This document shows positions 21,950-34,902 of a stretch of 64,000 nucleotides of DNA, one piece after another (within the stretch, counting starts at the first letter, position 1; every line of letters begins with the position of its first letter). The notes under the pieces were generated by a model. It saw only the letters and a program-made list of their open reading frames with translations, was not told the origin of the DNA and searched no databases. Source of the DNA: Glandiceps talaboti (Eukaryota; Hemichordata; Enteropneusta; Spengelidae); contig NC_135551.1 in NCBI RefSeq assembly GCF_964340395.1, forward strand, positions 4,123,963 through 4,187,962, read 5' to 3'. A program made the position numbers and the translations under genes.

Positions 21950-21960
21950 CTGTAGATCAA

Positions 21961-22489
21961 AGGGAACAGGACGAATAGTTAATTTTTGTTCTCGCAATTT
22001 TCCGTATTTCTAATATTATTTTCTTATTTTCACTATATTTGAAATAAAAGTTTTAAATGTTGCCATCATAACTATTGTTTCTTCGCACTGTTTGTTTCCT
22101 ATTTCCTACCGTTAGCAGTCTTATCAGAGTTTATCAACTTTGCATTAATTAGGAGATTGCTAATCATAGAACAAACACATGGGTTATTTGCCCAATTAAG
22201 ACATTGCGCAGTGAGTGTATGTAACATCTACTGATCCTATTAATGGAAGAACACAGAAGTTCCTTATCGAGTGAGTTTGTTCTAGGTTTAACAATCTCCT
22301 AATTAATGCAAAGTTGATAAACTCTGATAAAACTGCTAACAGTAGGAAATTGGGAAAACAGTTAGACGAAACAATAGTTATGATGGCAATATTTAAAACG
22401 TGATTTGAAATATAGTGAAAATGAGATAATAATTTTAGAAATCTGGAAAATTGCGAGAACAAAATTAACTATTCGTCCTGTTCCCTGTC
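21961..22489. mobile_element. Foldback element in an intron, about 215-bp arms
   Basis: The segment 21961-22178 is repeated in reverse complement at about 22280-22489, sharing GGGAACAGGACGAATAGTTA at the outer ends and TTATCAACTTTGCATTAATT further in. The 100-bp centre is unpaired. It lies between stalk exons 2 and 3. No exact flanking duplication seen. Confidence 0.8.
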
Positions 22490-22521
22490 AGTAGATTCGA
22501 TCTTATCAGTGTCAAACTCAC

Positions 22522-22779
22522 CAGTTGATCCTGCCACTTCCGCTGAGTCAGTATCCTGTGGTCTTCGAGTGAAAAACATGTTGGTAGACATTTCTCTTCC
22601 AGTAATACGAGTCCGCTCCTCTACATTCACAAAGCGGGAGGTCTGCATATTGACTTTAGGTATTCGAGAAGATAATCCTGACCTGTCATTGGTCATTGCC
22701 GTCGACATCTCTACATTGAACCTTATTTTTGCTTTCAGTTCAGCTATCATGTTTACCCTCTCACAACAGCAATTTTTAC
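22522..22779 (-). CDS. Stalk exon 2 of the type II membrane lectin-like gene
   Basis: A 258-nt (86-codon) exon with acceptor TATATATCAG (22781-22780) and donor GTGAGTTTG (22521 downward), phase 1 at both ends. It begins KNCCCERVNMIAELKAKI: three consecutive cysteines just outside the membrane segment, then a short helical stretch and Thr/Arg/Met-rich sequence. The Cys triplet could form interchain disulfides, as in dimeric lectin receptors (inference). Confidence 0.65.
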
Positions 22780-23327
22780 CTGATATATATCGAACAAAAA
22801 CATATTTATTACTAGTCGAAGGGACGGTCTAACATTAAATAATTTAGAATATACCTAGGGATTACATTCGAATACTCATATTTAGTTTGGGTTTTGGTAT
22901 TCTTAGCTAGAATGTTTGCATTACTATGCAAATGATTGTTAATAAATGTTGTGTTTAACTGAAAAAAATAAGCAGGGTAAATGTTAAAAATAACACATTC
23001 TCAACAAAATCTTCCTCGAGACTAACCTTGTCCCAACCCTATTTAAAACCCAATCAAAGGTATATACATGGGTGGGTGGGTATCGATGGCTTGATCATTT
23101 GTGACAACTAACTTCCACTACACGTCATTAAGAGTTTAGACACAGTGCCTCACTTATAAGCTGGAATTATCGTAGAAAGATACATAACTTTGTTTATGTA
23201 TGTGTGTTCTTGTGCACACATAGAAGTAACACGCGAATCGTTATGTTAGTAAATATGATTAAATAAAGTAAAAAAAGCAATAATAATCTTTTATATGTAA
23301 ATCCATAATTACCAAAATATGACGTAC

Positions 23328-23436
23328 CTTGTCCGATGTGGCTAAAATATAGAACAGGTGTAATGACAATACATGCCCAAACGATAGATGTAAACATCAG
23401 CACCGGTATCACAATGAAACTAGAGACAGTAGTCAT
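23328..23436 (-). CDS. Exon 1: signal-anchor of a type II membrane protein
   Basis: The ATG at 23436 opens 36 codons with a single long hydrophobic segment (SSFIVIPVLMFTSIVWACIV ITPVLY) and no basic-rich luminal start. It ends HIGQ plus one base at donor GTACGTCA (23327 downward). The phase 1 end joins exon 2 in frame. Short cytoplasmic tail, membrane anchor, stalk, then C-type lectin domain is the usual layout of type II lectin-like receptors. Linking it to the lectin exon 4.5 kb away is inference. Confidence 0.6.
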
Positions 23437-24247
23437 TCTTTAGTTTTCACTATGGTAATATCTGTATGCAGGATACATATAACACTTTCTGGACTAATGT
23501 CAATACCAATTAGTTCAGTTGATTGCAGAAAACACACTGACGTATACGTACTAACATTTTATGGATTTATACACCGACATGTATATATTAAATGTGGCAT
23601 TACTTGATTGGATAATACAAATTTAATTTATGTCAAGATGTATAAGCAATACATACCTGTATCTAATTACTAACTGTACAACATATGGTAGCATTTTATT
23701 TGTATTTCCTGTCTTACAGTGTAATAAAGGAAATATGTATTAAAAAATAATACATTACGGTTCACAGAACGAATATTGAGTACTAGAAGTACCTGTACAA
23801 CTACAGATCTTAGAATTGGATGAAACGGCTGTTGAATGGTAATTAAGCTGTAAGAAGATATGGACATAAAATTGCAATGACGTCTGTCATGTGATGATGA
23901 GAACCGCCGATGAATTTTACCAGTCTGGCATGTGTCACCAACCATCTGTCATTAGATCGCCAGTCGGCCTGAAGAAGCATCCAGGATAGGACGTGAAACT
24001 GTTGCCATTCAAAACAAGAGCAAGTCGAATAGGATATATTGCAATAATACTTTGCTAGATATGAAAGTTAATAACTATCTGTAATCTTGATAACCACAAA
24101 CTGAGTATGTTTCAAGATACAACTGACAGTTGGGATGTTTGCAGTTCCGGCAATATCCACTATACAGAACACCCCCAGGTTCTCGGTAACCAAGATATAT
24201 GTATGACGAAAGCTCATTGACATCGGTGCAAACGTTCAGTCTAAGTT
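23437..24247. other. 5' flank of the lectin-like gene, nothing further recognised
   Basis: Promoter elements for the minus-strand gene would lie here; none can be named from sequence. Confidence 0.35.
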
Positions 24248-24497
24248 CATGAATTTAACTTCGTTTTGCACCAACAGTTTTAATTTTAGCTCACCAAAGC
24301 TTTCGCCCGATATCCACCATGTCGTGGCAGTGTTTTCTGAAGTCACGACGCATGCGTGATTTCAGACAATTGTCTCAAATTCTTGGCAGACTGCAAAAAA
24401 CATTGACTCGTGACTCTAACGGCTCTATGGGCGATACCTGACGAAAACTTTGGTGAGCTACTTGAATCTTTTGGTGCAAAACGAAGTTAAATTCATG
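24248..24497. mobile_element. Short inverted-repeat element
   Basis: CATGAATTTAACTTCGTTTT at the left pairs with AAAACGAAGTTAAATTCATG at the right; arms are about 70 bp with a small insertion in the left one. The centre also contains a palindromic CACGACGCATGCGTG. Confidence 0.75.
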
Positions 24498-25734
24498 AAA
24501 ATATATGTACCTATTTTTGCATTACCTAAATCGCATACATTCTGTTGCATTCCAACTATGTATTGTGTGTAGGAACGAAACTCTAATGACTTTATTTGCC
24601 CTTACGCTAGGCATTCAGTTTAAATCTGGTTAGTAATTAGGTTATATCTTAAGAATGCATGCTTCGAATTCAATATGATTTGGGAGCATAACGCATATGA
24701 CGTATATAGTTTGTTGACGTAGCGTACATTTTTATGAATAATTGGCATTAGGCTATATCTTATAGAATGCACTCTTCAAATTCTACAACTCTTACATTTC
24801 TTACACACATCAACCATAACAAAGAACACATGTTGGGGCTGGTGTGAACATATCCATTGTTGCTCTTGAACTAGACATTTCGGTGGAGGGATCATTACTC
24901 TGTTGGCCAGTGTTGCAGGATACTATCAGTGCAATGCAAATACGCATACGTACTGACACTGTATGTACTGTACCGTTGTGGTACGATTCACTAAGTTCTA
25001 GCATGGATGTTTTAATCTCTCCTAATATATCCATGGTTCTACAAAGTATGATAGGTGTGTGTTGATAATACATGTACATGATATAACTGTATGGCTCTGC
25101 ATACTTGTTTCAAGATGACTTGGTCGTTTTCTATTCAGATTTCAATATTTATACATTTATTGCTGTGAGAAAGCTCGACTTCAATGAGAAATCATTACAC
25201 ATTCACATCTGATGGACCATTTCACACTTGACTCCCGGGCTCCGTATGGTTAATTGCGGATGTGCATGGATTGACCTTCAGCCAATATTTAATACCGAAA
25301 TAGTCTTCAAATACAAACTATAATGTTAAGGATCGTAATACTACACTTTTCACTCAAATGTTAAACTTGAAATGCTATCTATCTGAGCTTCGTAATTTGT
25401 CAGTTATCCCACTTATTCTGTACATTGTACTGGATACTCCTCAACTATCACGCCAACCCCCAACCCCAGCGTCGTGGTCAAAACCAACATTGTAATGCGA
25501 TCTGAGCAACTGTCCTATACATAGACCTTCAACACAGGTGGAGGGTCTGTGATTAATTATGCAATGACATAACGGTACTATGTGACTGTGCGAATGTGAC
25601 GGAGCGGAATAGTTTGAGTGGCCGATGAACATATCATTGAAATGAAAATGTCAAGATCACTGCGCAAAAAAAGAAAACTAATGAAATAATCATAAAGTTA
25701 TGAAGAAAACTGACAAAAACCCATCAACTAATGA

Positions 25735-25737
<3 letters not shown>
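24498..25737. other. No gene recognised
   Basis: A phrase (ATTAGGTTATATCTTAAGAATGCA) recurs near 24637 and 24749. The minus-strand open frame 24810-25079 has no recognisable domain. Confidence 0.4.
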
Positions 25738-25766
<29 letters not shown>

Positions 25767-26260
25767 AACTATAAATAAATAATAAATGATAAATAATAAA
25801 TAATACAATTATAAATTAACAACAGAATAGTAATAATCAACAATAATAATGAAACAATACTTAATGGTGATGAAATATATTATCAATAATAATAAAATAA
25901 TTGATAAATAATAAAGAAATCATAACGAAATGATAAAAAATAGTGATAGTATGCAATCAAATAAATATAAAATAAATAGGAAATAATGCTAAAACGGTCA
26001 ATTATCAAATAATGATATCATCAAATAATGATAAAATATTGATTAAATAACTACAAAATAAGAATAAAACCGTCAAACAATGATAAAATAATTAACGGAA
26101 ATAATAAAAGTTTCTGTAAATTATGAAATAATAAAAGTCTTTAATGATAAAATTATAAATTAATGCTGTTATGAATTACTGATGAAAAAACTAATATATA
26201 ATGGTGATAATGTATAATAATGGTGAAAATGATGTAATAGGGATTACAAGATACAATATA
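25738..26260. repeat. AT-rich low-complexity tract
   Basis: (AAAT)n at 25738-25766 followed by about 500 bp of degenerate AATAATGATAAATA-type sequence. Confidence 0.8.
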
Positions 26261-26528
26261 ACAAAGTCATATATAAAGGAATTCTGATTTGGCGGTGATC
26301 TCACCTCATACAGCATGGGGTAGATATTAGGCTTGGCATGTTCAGTTGATTGAAAGTATATAAAGTTTGTGGCCAGTACAAATCATTGAAGTGTACATTA
26401 CGTTGATGTATATACATAGTGCTGTCAAAATATTACTTTAGTGTTCCAATAATGCACCAGTGTTACATAGAACATGTATACTTTTAGCTATAATTAGTTT
26501 TTGATTGTGTTGACTTGAATATACCGTA

Positions 26529-26530
<2 letters not shown>

Positions 26531-26578
<48 letters not shown>
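26531..26578. repeat. (GT)n microsatellite
   Basis: 24 GT dinucleotides. Confidence 0.95.
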
Positions 26579-26587
<9 letters not shown>

Positions 26588-27148
26588 ATACATATAAGTT
26601 TATAGCAAGTTTTTTTCTCACTCTATAATCATATTGCATTGCATGATCAGTATAATTGAGCTTTTAAAAAAGAATACTGCGTCGCTGCATCACGCTCTAA
26701 TATTCCCTTGACAAGAAACCAAATAAAAACTTTTAAATAAAAATTCATAAAACGTACGTACCAGCGTATCAAATCGATCCCTACACATGGGGAATACCCT
26801 ATACATATGATTTGAAGTGGCAACCTTATGTATACGGTGGTTTTAGTACGAAAACAGTGACGTGGAAAGGACAAAGGTCACGAATTGTCCGGTTATTTTG
26901 TCAACAATTTGACAAATTGTCTATATCTGTTTAGCTCGGTGCACGTATCCAATTGACGTACAGAGGGCGGACTTCCCTAGACTATCCCGGGGGCTACCAC
27001 CTATCTGGGTAGGACTCAGCTACACCATTATGCAGTTAGGGTGTATCCCTTCCCAGTATCTGCCAAGGGCAGCTTCACTTCACATTGAAGTTACACCAGA
27101 GTACATTTAGATACGCTGGTGGGGACCGTGTGTGTGTACAAGCTTAGG
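26579..27148 (+). promoter_or_regulatory. Putative 5' flank/5' UTR of the pentraxin gene
   Basis: GC content rises from about 26,940, directly before the signal-peptide exon, in otherwise AT-rich DNA. An upstream ATG at 27031 opens a 26-codon frame ending at 27111. No TATA box or start site can be placed with confidence. Confidence 0.3.
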
Positions 27149-27208
27149 ATGTCGATGTTACCATCAGTACACATTCTCTTACTTGTTGCATTCATTATCC
27201 ATACAAAG
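27149..27208 (+). CDS. Signal-peptide exon of the poly-pentraxin gene
   Basis: The ATG at 27149 (a second ATG two codons on) opens 20 codons with a clear hydrophobic core (VHILLLVAFII), then HTK. The exon ends at donor GTACGTTG in phase 0. This joins in frame to a microexon at 42563 (phase 0 start, phase 1 end), which in turn joins the first pentraxin exon (phase 1). The combined N-terminus is a plausible secretory signal, cleaved around the microexon-coded SGASP. The intron would be 15.35 kb. The model rests on matching phases and consensus splice sites only; an intervening exon cannot be excluded. Confidence 0.55.
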
Positions 27209-30200
27209 GTACGTTGATAATATTATTATATGGTTGTGTAAGTTTCTTTCCGAAGCATTTCGATGAGTTGTTGTGGATATCCAATTATTCGTAGTACTTT
27301 TATGTTATTACAGCAAAATTCAACACGTTAATTACAGGGATTAAATATTACAGTATCGAGAAGTCACAGACTGGAGTACTTTCCTGTCAGTATGCACGCA
27401 TTGGCGTATTTCGTACATTCAATCAATCCCTCAGATCACTCCAAAATAACGAATTTTGTCAGTTTTCAATCGTTGGATTGAACACGTGAACTTGCAGTTA
27501 GTGATCACATAGTAAAATACATTGAAAACTGATTTTATTCCTTTTAATTCCAACAAGATTCGATCTTATGTATTTACGACTGAGTGAAATATGAAATTTA
27601 TGAAAGTAAAACTTCATGGAGCTACATCATTATACCTTACAATTGTTTGGGTTATCAATAGTTAAATGGTCATTACTGAAAAAGGTATACACGTCGTTAG
27701 GTTTCACAATGTGATATACATCCACCCGTCATCACCTTAGACTTACTCTACCAACGAAAGGGTAGTTATTCTTTAAGGATAAGTGTATTTTAAATTTTCG
27801 TTAGTGTTCCTCTCCAACATAAATGTTTAGACCTATCCTGAATCGGTACTACGTGTGGTTGCATGTGCCATGTACAGTGAAACGGAATATGTACCATATA
27901 CCTTGATACTGTCGTTTGCCGTGCATGTCCTATTTAGTTGATAGGTTTTACTCATTTTAAGTGTAAACAAGGCTTGAGGTATTTGAGTGACACCTTTAGT
28001 ATGAACACAACCGTAGTATAGAATTATTATGTTAACAATACGTGATATTTTCGAATAATAATATGGACTGAGAAGCATATTATTTAGACAAACCATTCAC
28101 AATGTTGGGTTTCCTGTACTGACAACATTGTGCACAAATTGAGACGGTTTACTGAGCTGATAATTAAACACTGTTATTTTTACACCTGATTTGAATGTTC
28201 GAAGTGAATGGGACAAGTAGCTGAAACGCTTTACTTCCCCGTTAACGGGCTGGCTACAAGCGGATAAAGGTATCTATCATTGATTGTTGTACTCCTGTAC
28301 CAGCAAGTTTGCGGAGAAATGACAAAGGACATGGAAGCCGACCAAAGCGACTAAGTTTAAACGACGCCAGTGTAGACAAAGATAATGGGCCAATCACATC
28401 TGAAGTTGGGGAGTACGGCCAGAGAAAATACCGATCAGTTTGTAGACACATCGCCACCCATAGCAGTCTTTAAAGTGAAATAAACTGAACTAAATGATAT
28501 AGTGATGTAGTTGGCACTTTTATACCGGGTGATGCTCAATCATACAATTCTTTTGTAATATATGATGACATCATTTACTTACTAATGGTGAAAAAAAGAA
28601 GACAATCTGACAAGGAAAGAGGTAGAATGATGTGGGCAGTTCTGTCCCGGAGTTCAGCCTTGTGCTGACACTAGCATAGACTTCTGGACTATAACACTGT
28701 CATCACTCTTCTATACTTTGGGTTGATGACTACGACAACTAATGTTTTGTATTGTCGGCGAGTGAATGACGCTACAGTGTGATTCCTGACTAATCCAAGC
28801 CCGAAGTATCCCAGTACCATAGAAAGACAGTTAGAGTGGAGAAGAATCATTCAAGTTACGTATATACTGATTGATAAAAATCAGTAAGTAACATTGGTGG
28901 CCAAAGAGTAACATTGCTTCACACTAGTCAATTGCCTTGAGATTACTTAACGAATGCAAGGGAATCTAAACAGCTTTGACGCCTACATTCATCGTTATTT
29001 AATTTATCGCAGTTATTGTCACAATGGCTCAAAAGAGCTGCAAACAAACTTCCCGCTCTTACAACATGAGCATCAATCTGATTAAGACCACAAACGCTCA
29101 TACAGAAACAAAAGAGGAATGTTCAACGAAGTACTTTACAGCACAGACTATGTTTGCGGGTACAATAGTCTAATAGACAGCACAGAGAACTAGAGGAGGC
29201 CGTCGAAAACCTCTCATAGAAAACATTGAATGAGACATGTATGGCACTGCATAAAGTTAGATAAAATAAATATCCGTTTAGTCATTGCATTCTTCCAAAG
29301 TGAAAAGTCATTAATTTCTGAGTTAGCCTCGAAATGGTCTGAGACGTGAAGTTGTAAGTGTCACAGATGACATATTTATAATTTTAGTAAATTCAATATT
29401 TCATCTACATCGCATGTCCCACTTTGACTGAAAGGTCAACAGACTCTCTCAAGGATATCGGATTCAGTCCACAAGATTCCAAGCGTACTCGAGTACATGA
29501 GACGACAGTCTGCATTTTATACATAACTAGGATTCATAGTGATCATTTATCAATGTTTTGAGAATAGTCTTCAGGACATGGTTAATTATTTGGTCATACA
29601 CATTCGTTATGTAAATTTGGACTTTCATGACAACAATTATTACACTTGGAACTAGGAGGCAGGCCACTTCGGGGGAAGTCAATGAACGAGCCATAATGCT
29701 ACGTGCTTGCCATGGTTCTAGTGTAGACTTTCGGCTTGAACATGAACTGTGTGTAGTATGAGCTAATTCCCTAAAGTCCAAGTAGTGATCCCGGTACAGA
29801 AGTTGAGTCGGTACATGTGAGATGTGAGAGTGATTCGAGTGTAGTTACCGAATCTGTCAGCTGAGTGCGAAAATCTAAAAGTAACATGGGTGGCGATCAG
29901 GAGCTTGAACAATTTGTGTGTATAATGAATCAAGTTTGAACCTTACGAAGTCTGAACGACAACCTTTAGGAAGAAAAGCACAACCCCGCTGGGTGAGTAA
30001 AAACAAATAACACTGTAACGAAGAAAGAATGATGGAAATCTGACCTTGCACGAGAATGAACAGTATGTACAAAAAAAGGGGAGAAGATTCAAGAACTTGT
30101 TGAAAGGAAACTTTAACAAAAGAAAACCTAATTCATGACAACATGCATATATTATTGTATACTGTATAATTTCAATGGGTTTTCAATAAAGAACATGAAA

Positions 30201-31900
30201 GATAAAATAAAAAAAACTTTAACAAGTATGTTACAATGGTGGGATTCCTACTCGAACAAGATCAGATAACATATTGCAGTGAAAGAATAGGAAATTGAAG
30301 AAAGAGAGATTGTGTCTGAAAGCCTTCAACGCGACCAGAGATTCGATTGCTATAGCAATGACAAGGACGAGTATTGAAGTCTAGAACACTTTAATTCTCA
30401 AAAAAGATATCGGACGCTGATGCAGAACGTAGCACGTAGCAGTTCGCATGTGAAATACATGTGTAAGACTTTTTTAATCATACATTCTTTAATGATTGAC
30501 ATTGCTCGAATTCATTTCTATTCGTGATTAGCGATTGTGTTACCGTGTGTACAAAGCTAGTCATGAGAGACATGTGTAAGAAATAATAATTGCATGCTCA
30601 TTTTACTTTGATGACAAACAATTCTTGAAATCTATTTTCTTATCACAATCATTTCAGTGATGCTGTTTTACATCTCAACGTTCTCGTACAAGCAGAAGGA
30701 ATAGTAATTATGAATTATGTATGAGGAAAATTTTAGATTAATTAGAATAACTATATTTATTGAAGTATGGAGTACTGGGAAACTCCCATCGAAGTTTTAT
30801 TCTGAGTTATTGTGAGCCGAAAACGCTACAGAAATGCGTTGCTCACACGTCGAGTCTGACTGTGTGATTTAAAGTTCCTACAGTAAAGGAAGGAACCATG
30901 TTGATATAGTATTTTATTGAATCTGCAGTACAAGATAAACATTTGATTTCAAATTTGAGAGTAAAACAGAGATCCGCCCGAAATGAGCTGTATTATTGTC
31001 TATACAAAATTCCTTTCAAATTCCGCAAGAATTTATGAAATTCCTCAGATGAACTGCCAGTCGTTCAAGTTTCGTTTTCAATGGTAAACGACGTAAAGTT
31101 GTTGTTTTGGTATAGAGCAAATTATAAAAGAGTAAAACAAAAATGGCCAATTGCAATATCTTATAAAGTGGGTCGGCTTTTTATCCTACAAAAACTCGTG
31201 GGAACCATGTCAGAATCTGAACAAGGCCGCATTAGAGGTCCTCAAACATGCACCAGTTCCAATTATAGGGTCACCAAAGGGCAAACAAAATTGTTCGTAA
31301 TCATTTATAGATAGAAGTATTACATATACTCGATGAGAAAGCACTATTATCACTTGAGCTGTGTGCATAATTTCTAGTGGTATTGATTCGAATTGGTATG
31401 TTCGAGTGCAATGAGACAATTGCCAGCCTACTCATATGGTCGATCAGGTTACTTGTAATGAATACTTATTGGATTAATGTAAATGTTCTTACTGGTTCTC
31501 TACAAGTCGTTGACATACTGAAGATGTCAAATTTTAAACATGGATAAACAGCTAAGATGCATGTTATGTTTAAACAATGACATAGGGTTTCTTACACGAC
31601 ATTTGTGTCGGCGAGACTGACCTTTGTTGATGATTGTAACAGCTGGCTAGTTAATGTAACAAGCATAGACATTAATAGATGCAAGAGAATACATTTAAAC
31701 AAGTGTTCTTGATAGTTGATACTAGGGTGAAATCACAAGTTATTGGACTTTATAGATTACTTGAATATAATTGACTGTTTAAGTTTGACTTCACTAAACA
31801 CAGACGATGTCATTGAAATAAATAGTTTATCACAATATTTTACAATTTTCATAATACTGATTTCGTCTCGAGTTAAAGATTTAATTTGGATTATGATCAC
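27209..31900 (+). other. Large first intron of the poly-pentraxin gene, 5' part
   Basis: Contains no recognisable exon. Includes one copy of a 194-bp direct repeat (29693-29886). Open frames on both strands here lack domains. Confidence 0.4.
29693..29886. repeat. Direct repeat, copy 1
   Basis: Starts AATGCTACGTGCTTGCCATG and ends near CTAAAAGTAACAT. It matches 39493-39686 in the same orientation with scattered mismatches and small indels. The nature of the repeat (SINE, terminal repeat or segmental copy) is not clear. Confidence 0.8.
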
Positions 31901-31909
31901 GAATACACA

Positions 31910-32780
31910 GGGAACCTTGCACATCCATGTAACAGCCACATATCTAGGACACGGTTGTGCACAGAGCTGTACCAGCTCAGTGGAGCCATGGGGGCTGTAC
32001 CAGCTATGTAAAAAATATCCGTGTAACACTAACAGCTCTGACCAGTACACGTCTGCAACATACCTAGACGTGACAGGTGTGCAACTGGTATGCCAAACAT
32101 CCATGTAGCATGGGTGTGAGAAATAGCAATGCAGCATGGGTTTTTATAACACCGTACCCCTGTACAAGAGCTTTTCCTCTCACCCATGCGCCACCTATGT
32201 GAGCAATACTGTAACATGGATATTTCCCACAGCCATGTACCAGCTATGTGAGCACAGCTGTGACGGGGGGTATTTCCCACAGCCATGTACACTCTAAAGA
32301 TTTTGACGCTTCGGACGCGTCCGATGTGTTCAGTTTAGCGTCGTTTGTGCCAAAAACATAAAACACTGGTGTTCAGATCTAGAATGCATGTGTTCTATTC
32401 TTGTTTTGAACACTTACTTTGTGTTCAAAAACTGTTACAGTGTTCTGATGCGTCAACAGTGTTCTGGTTTATAAGATTTTGAACATATGTTATGCGTTCA
32501 AAATAAAAACACTGTGTTCTAAATCTGAACACACGTGTTCTAGTATTTATGTTGAACACATATACTGCGTTCAAAATCTGTTACAATTAAGTGTTCAGGA
32601 ACTGAACACATCACTTTAGAGTGTACCAGCTGTGTGTACAATACTGTAACACAACGATTTTCAATAGCCCTGTTACACAGATATTCCCCACAACCATGTA
32701 GCAGCTATGTAGGCAATACTGCAACAGGAATATTTCCTACAGCTATGTAAAAGCTATGTGAACATAGCTGTTGTAGTATC
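31910..32780. repeat. Minisatellite, unit about 45-55 bp, block 1
   Basis: Irregular copies of CACAGCCATGTACCAGCTATGTGAGCA followed by ATACTGTAACA..GATATTTCC. Interrupted by a 332-bp insertion at 32291-32622. The same unit appears in reverse complement at 38931-39360. Confidence 0.75.
32291..32622. mobile_element. MITE inserted in the minisatellite, 4-bp duplication GTAC
   Basis: Ends ACTCTAAAG...CTTTAGAGT are inverted. GTAC flanks both sides (32287-32290 and 32623-32626). Removing the element and one GTAC restores a normal minisatellite unit (CATGTACCAGCTGTG). The interior is packed with GTGTTC/GAACAC words, many as palindromic pairs. Confidence 0.85.
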
Positions 32781-33980
32781 CACAATTAACATTCAACCAC
32801 CAAGTGGTCCTAATGACTTAAACATCCACATACCACCTCCTCATCAAAGTGTAACTGATCCTTATATCCATCTGTACAATATGTGAATAAAGTATTCATA
32901 CCGTAGTAAGCATTCAACTAGCAAACACTGTCTACTGTGTCTATCTCTGTCAACCCACTCACACAAATATGTACACATCCACATAAAAGACTTTACAGCT
33001 GTAACATAGGTATTTTCCCGCAGACATATACCAGCTATATTAACAACATCTCTGTAACAGACTTGGCGAATCATTCATATGAAAAACTCAAAATCTAACA
33101 AAATTGAGAAGGTCCTGGGCAGTGTACGGGTACGACGAGTTCCGCCGAAGATTTATCAGCTAGCTAGTGCTAGTGGACTATTCCATTTTCTTTGGGAATG
33201 TGGACAGCGAAATACAATTTGTCAATTACAAAAAAATTCTGAATAGAAGTTCTCACAAGATTTACGTAATCACTAGGCATATGCAAATATATTTATAAAC
33301 AGGTTTTACAATGTCTAAATGCTGGAAAAGGCTCGTATATGTAATTTCTTTTCAGCTTGAGATGAAGGAACCCCCCCCCCTCCCCATGCACTACTACAGC
33401 AGTGACTAATGAGATTTGAAATTCTATGTTGATTCCATGATCTACAAACGCCGAGTTTTGCCATTTGAATGATTATATCAAAATCAAAGATAGGGTAGTA
33501 AAAACAGAATATACTGTGATTGTTTGAGGTTTGCATGCATACGCTGAAAATCTTATCGGTTTGCTGTTAACAGTTTCTGATTTCTGATCAGTACGCAATT
33601 CTCCCAACTTGACTTCGCTTGCTTAATCATCTACACGATCATAGGAACTTCAGAGTGTACCTGTCGTGACCATTTGCGAGATTTTTGAAAATGTGGAAGA
33701 TGTAGCCTTCGTGTACGAGGTAAGCATTGAACTTGTAATTTAGCACCCTTCTAATTTTTCCATGGGGGGAGGGGGGAGATGTCTGTGCTTTTCCTAAGTA
33801 AAAAATAACAATTTAATCCTGAAAATGTGAACAATATTGTGGCTTGTGTGAGTTTGACACACGTTAGCGTTACCCGGTCATTTTGAAATTTGCCACTGAC
33901 TGTAGGTCATGTTCCTGTAGAAATAACATACATGATTGGGAGTCGGCGGTTGTTAGCTAGTCTGCAAAACACATAACGAA
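32781..33980. other. Intronic, nothing recognised
   Basis: No exon or element identified apart from a C-run at 33370 and a G-run near 33765. Confidence 0.4.
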
Positions 33981-34902
33981 CTGATCTTTGGTCTGATAAC
34001 AATGAAGACCTCTGGCTGCAAATTAACTTTAACAACTGCAAGCCATTTCTTATTGGCATAGTATATCGTCCTCCTGACACTAAATCATCATGGTTTAATA
34101 CTTTTGAGACTACATTACATTCTGTGATAAATATAATATGAAGAAATAATTATCATGGGTGACTTTAATATTGACACCCTAACAAGGGATAGTAACTGTA
34201 AACAATGAACCTCTCTATGTGAATCATTTGGTTCAGTTAATATGATAAATGTGCCCACTAGAGTAACTGATAATACCAGTTCATGTATTGATCACATTTT
34301 GACAACACAGCCTGACAAGCTAATGCACACTCAGGTCTCGTGTATCGGTCTTAGTGATCACTATCCTGTTTCTATTATCAGACAAACATCACACAAAATT
34401 GCCTCTAAAACCCACAATAGTATAAAGTATAGATGTACAAACAATTTCGACCCTCACTCCTTCTGCCAAGACCTTGAAGAGGTACAGTGGTCCATAACAA
34501 ACAGTCATGATGATGTTTCCGTTCAATTACAAACATGGAATAAACTGTTTCTAGAGGTATTATCTAAACATTCACCAGTTAAGAAAAAAGGGTTAAGTAC
34601 ACCAAAGTTCCTGTGTGGTGGAATTATGATATTAGTCTTTCAATCAAAATTAGGGATAATTACAAGAAAGAGAACCTGAATGAATTGTATAAAAATGGCG
34701 TAACAAAGTTACAAACTATCAGACTATCGAAACGCCACTTTTACAATAGTATGTTAGAAAAAATAATCTCGACTTCTGGAAATATTTTAGACACCTTGTT
34801 TCTCAAACTAAAACTCCCAACCCAACTTTTATCACCAAAGGTTGTTATGAAATACCTGATAACAAAGAAATTGCCAATGCTTTTGTTACAAAGTATATAA
34901 CT

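Noticed and set aside
24810-25079. 89-residue minus-strand ORF as an exon of the lectin-like gene
   Set aside because: No convincing donor site in phase, no domain, and it lies 5' of an exon that already begins with a good start and membrane anchor.
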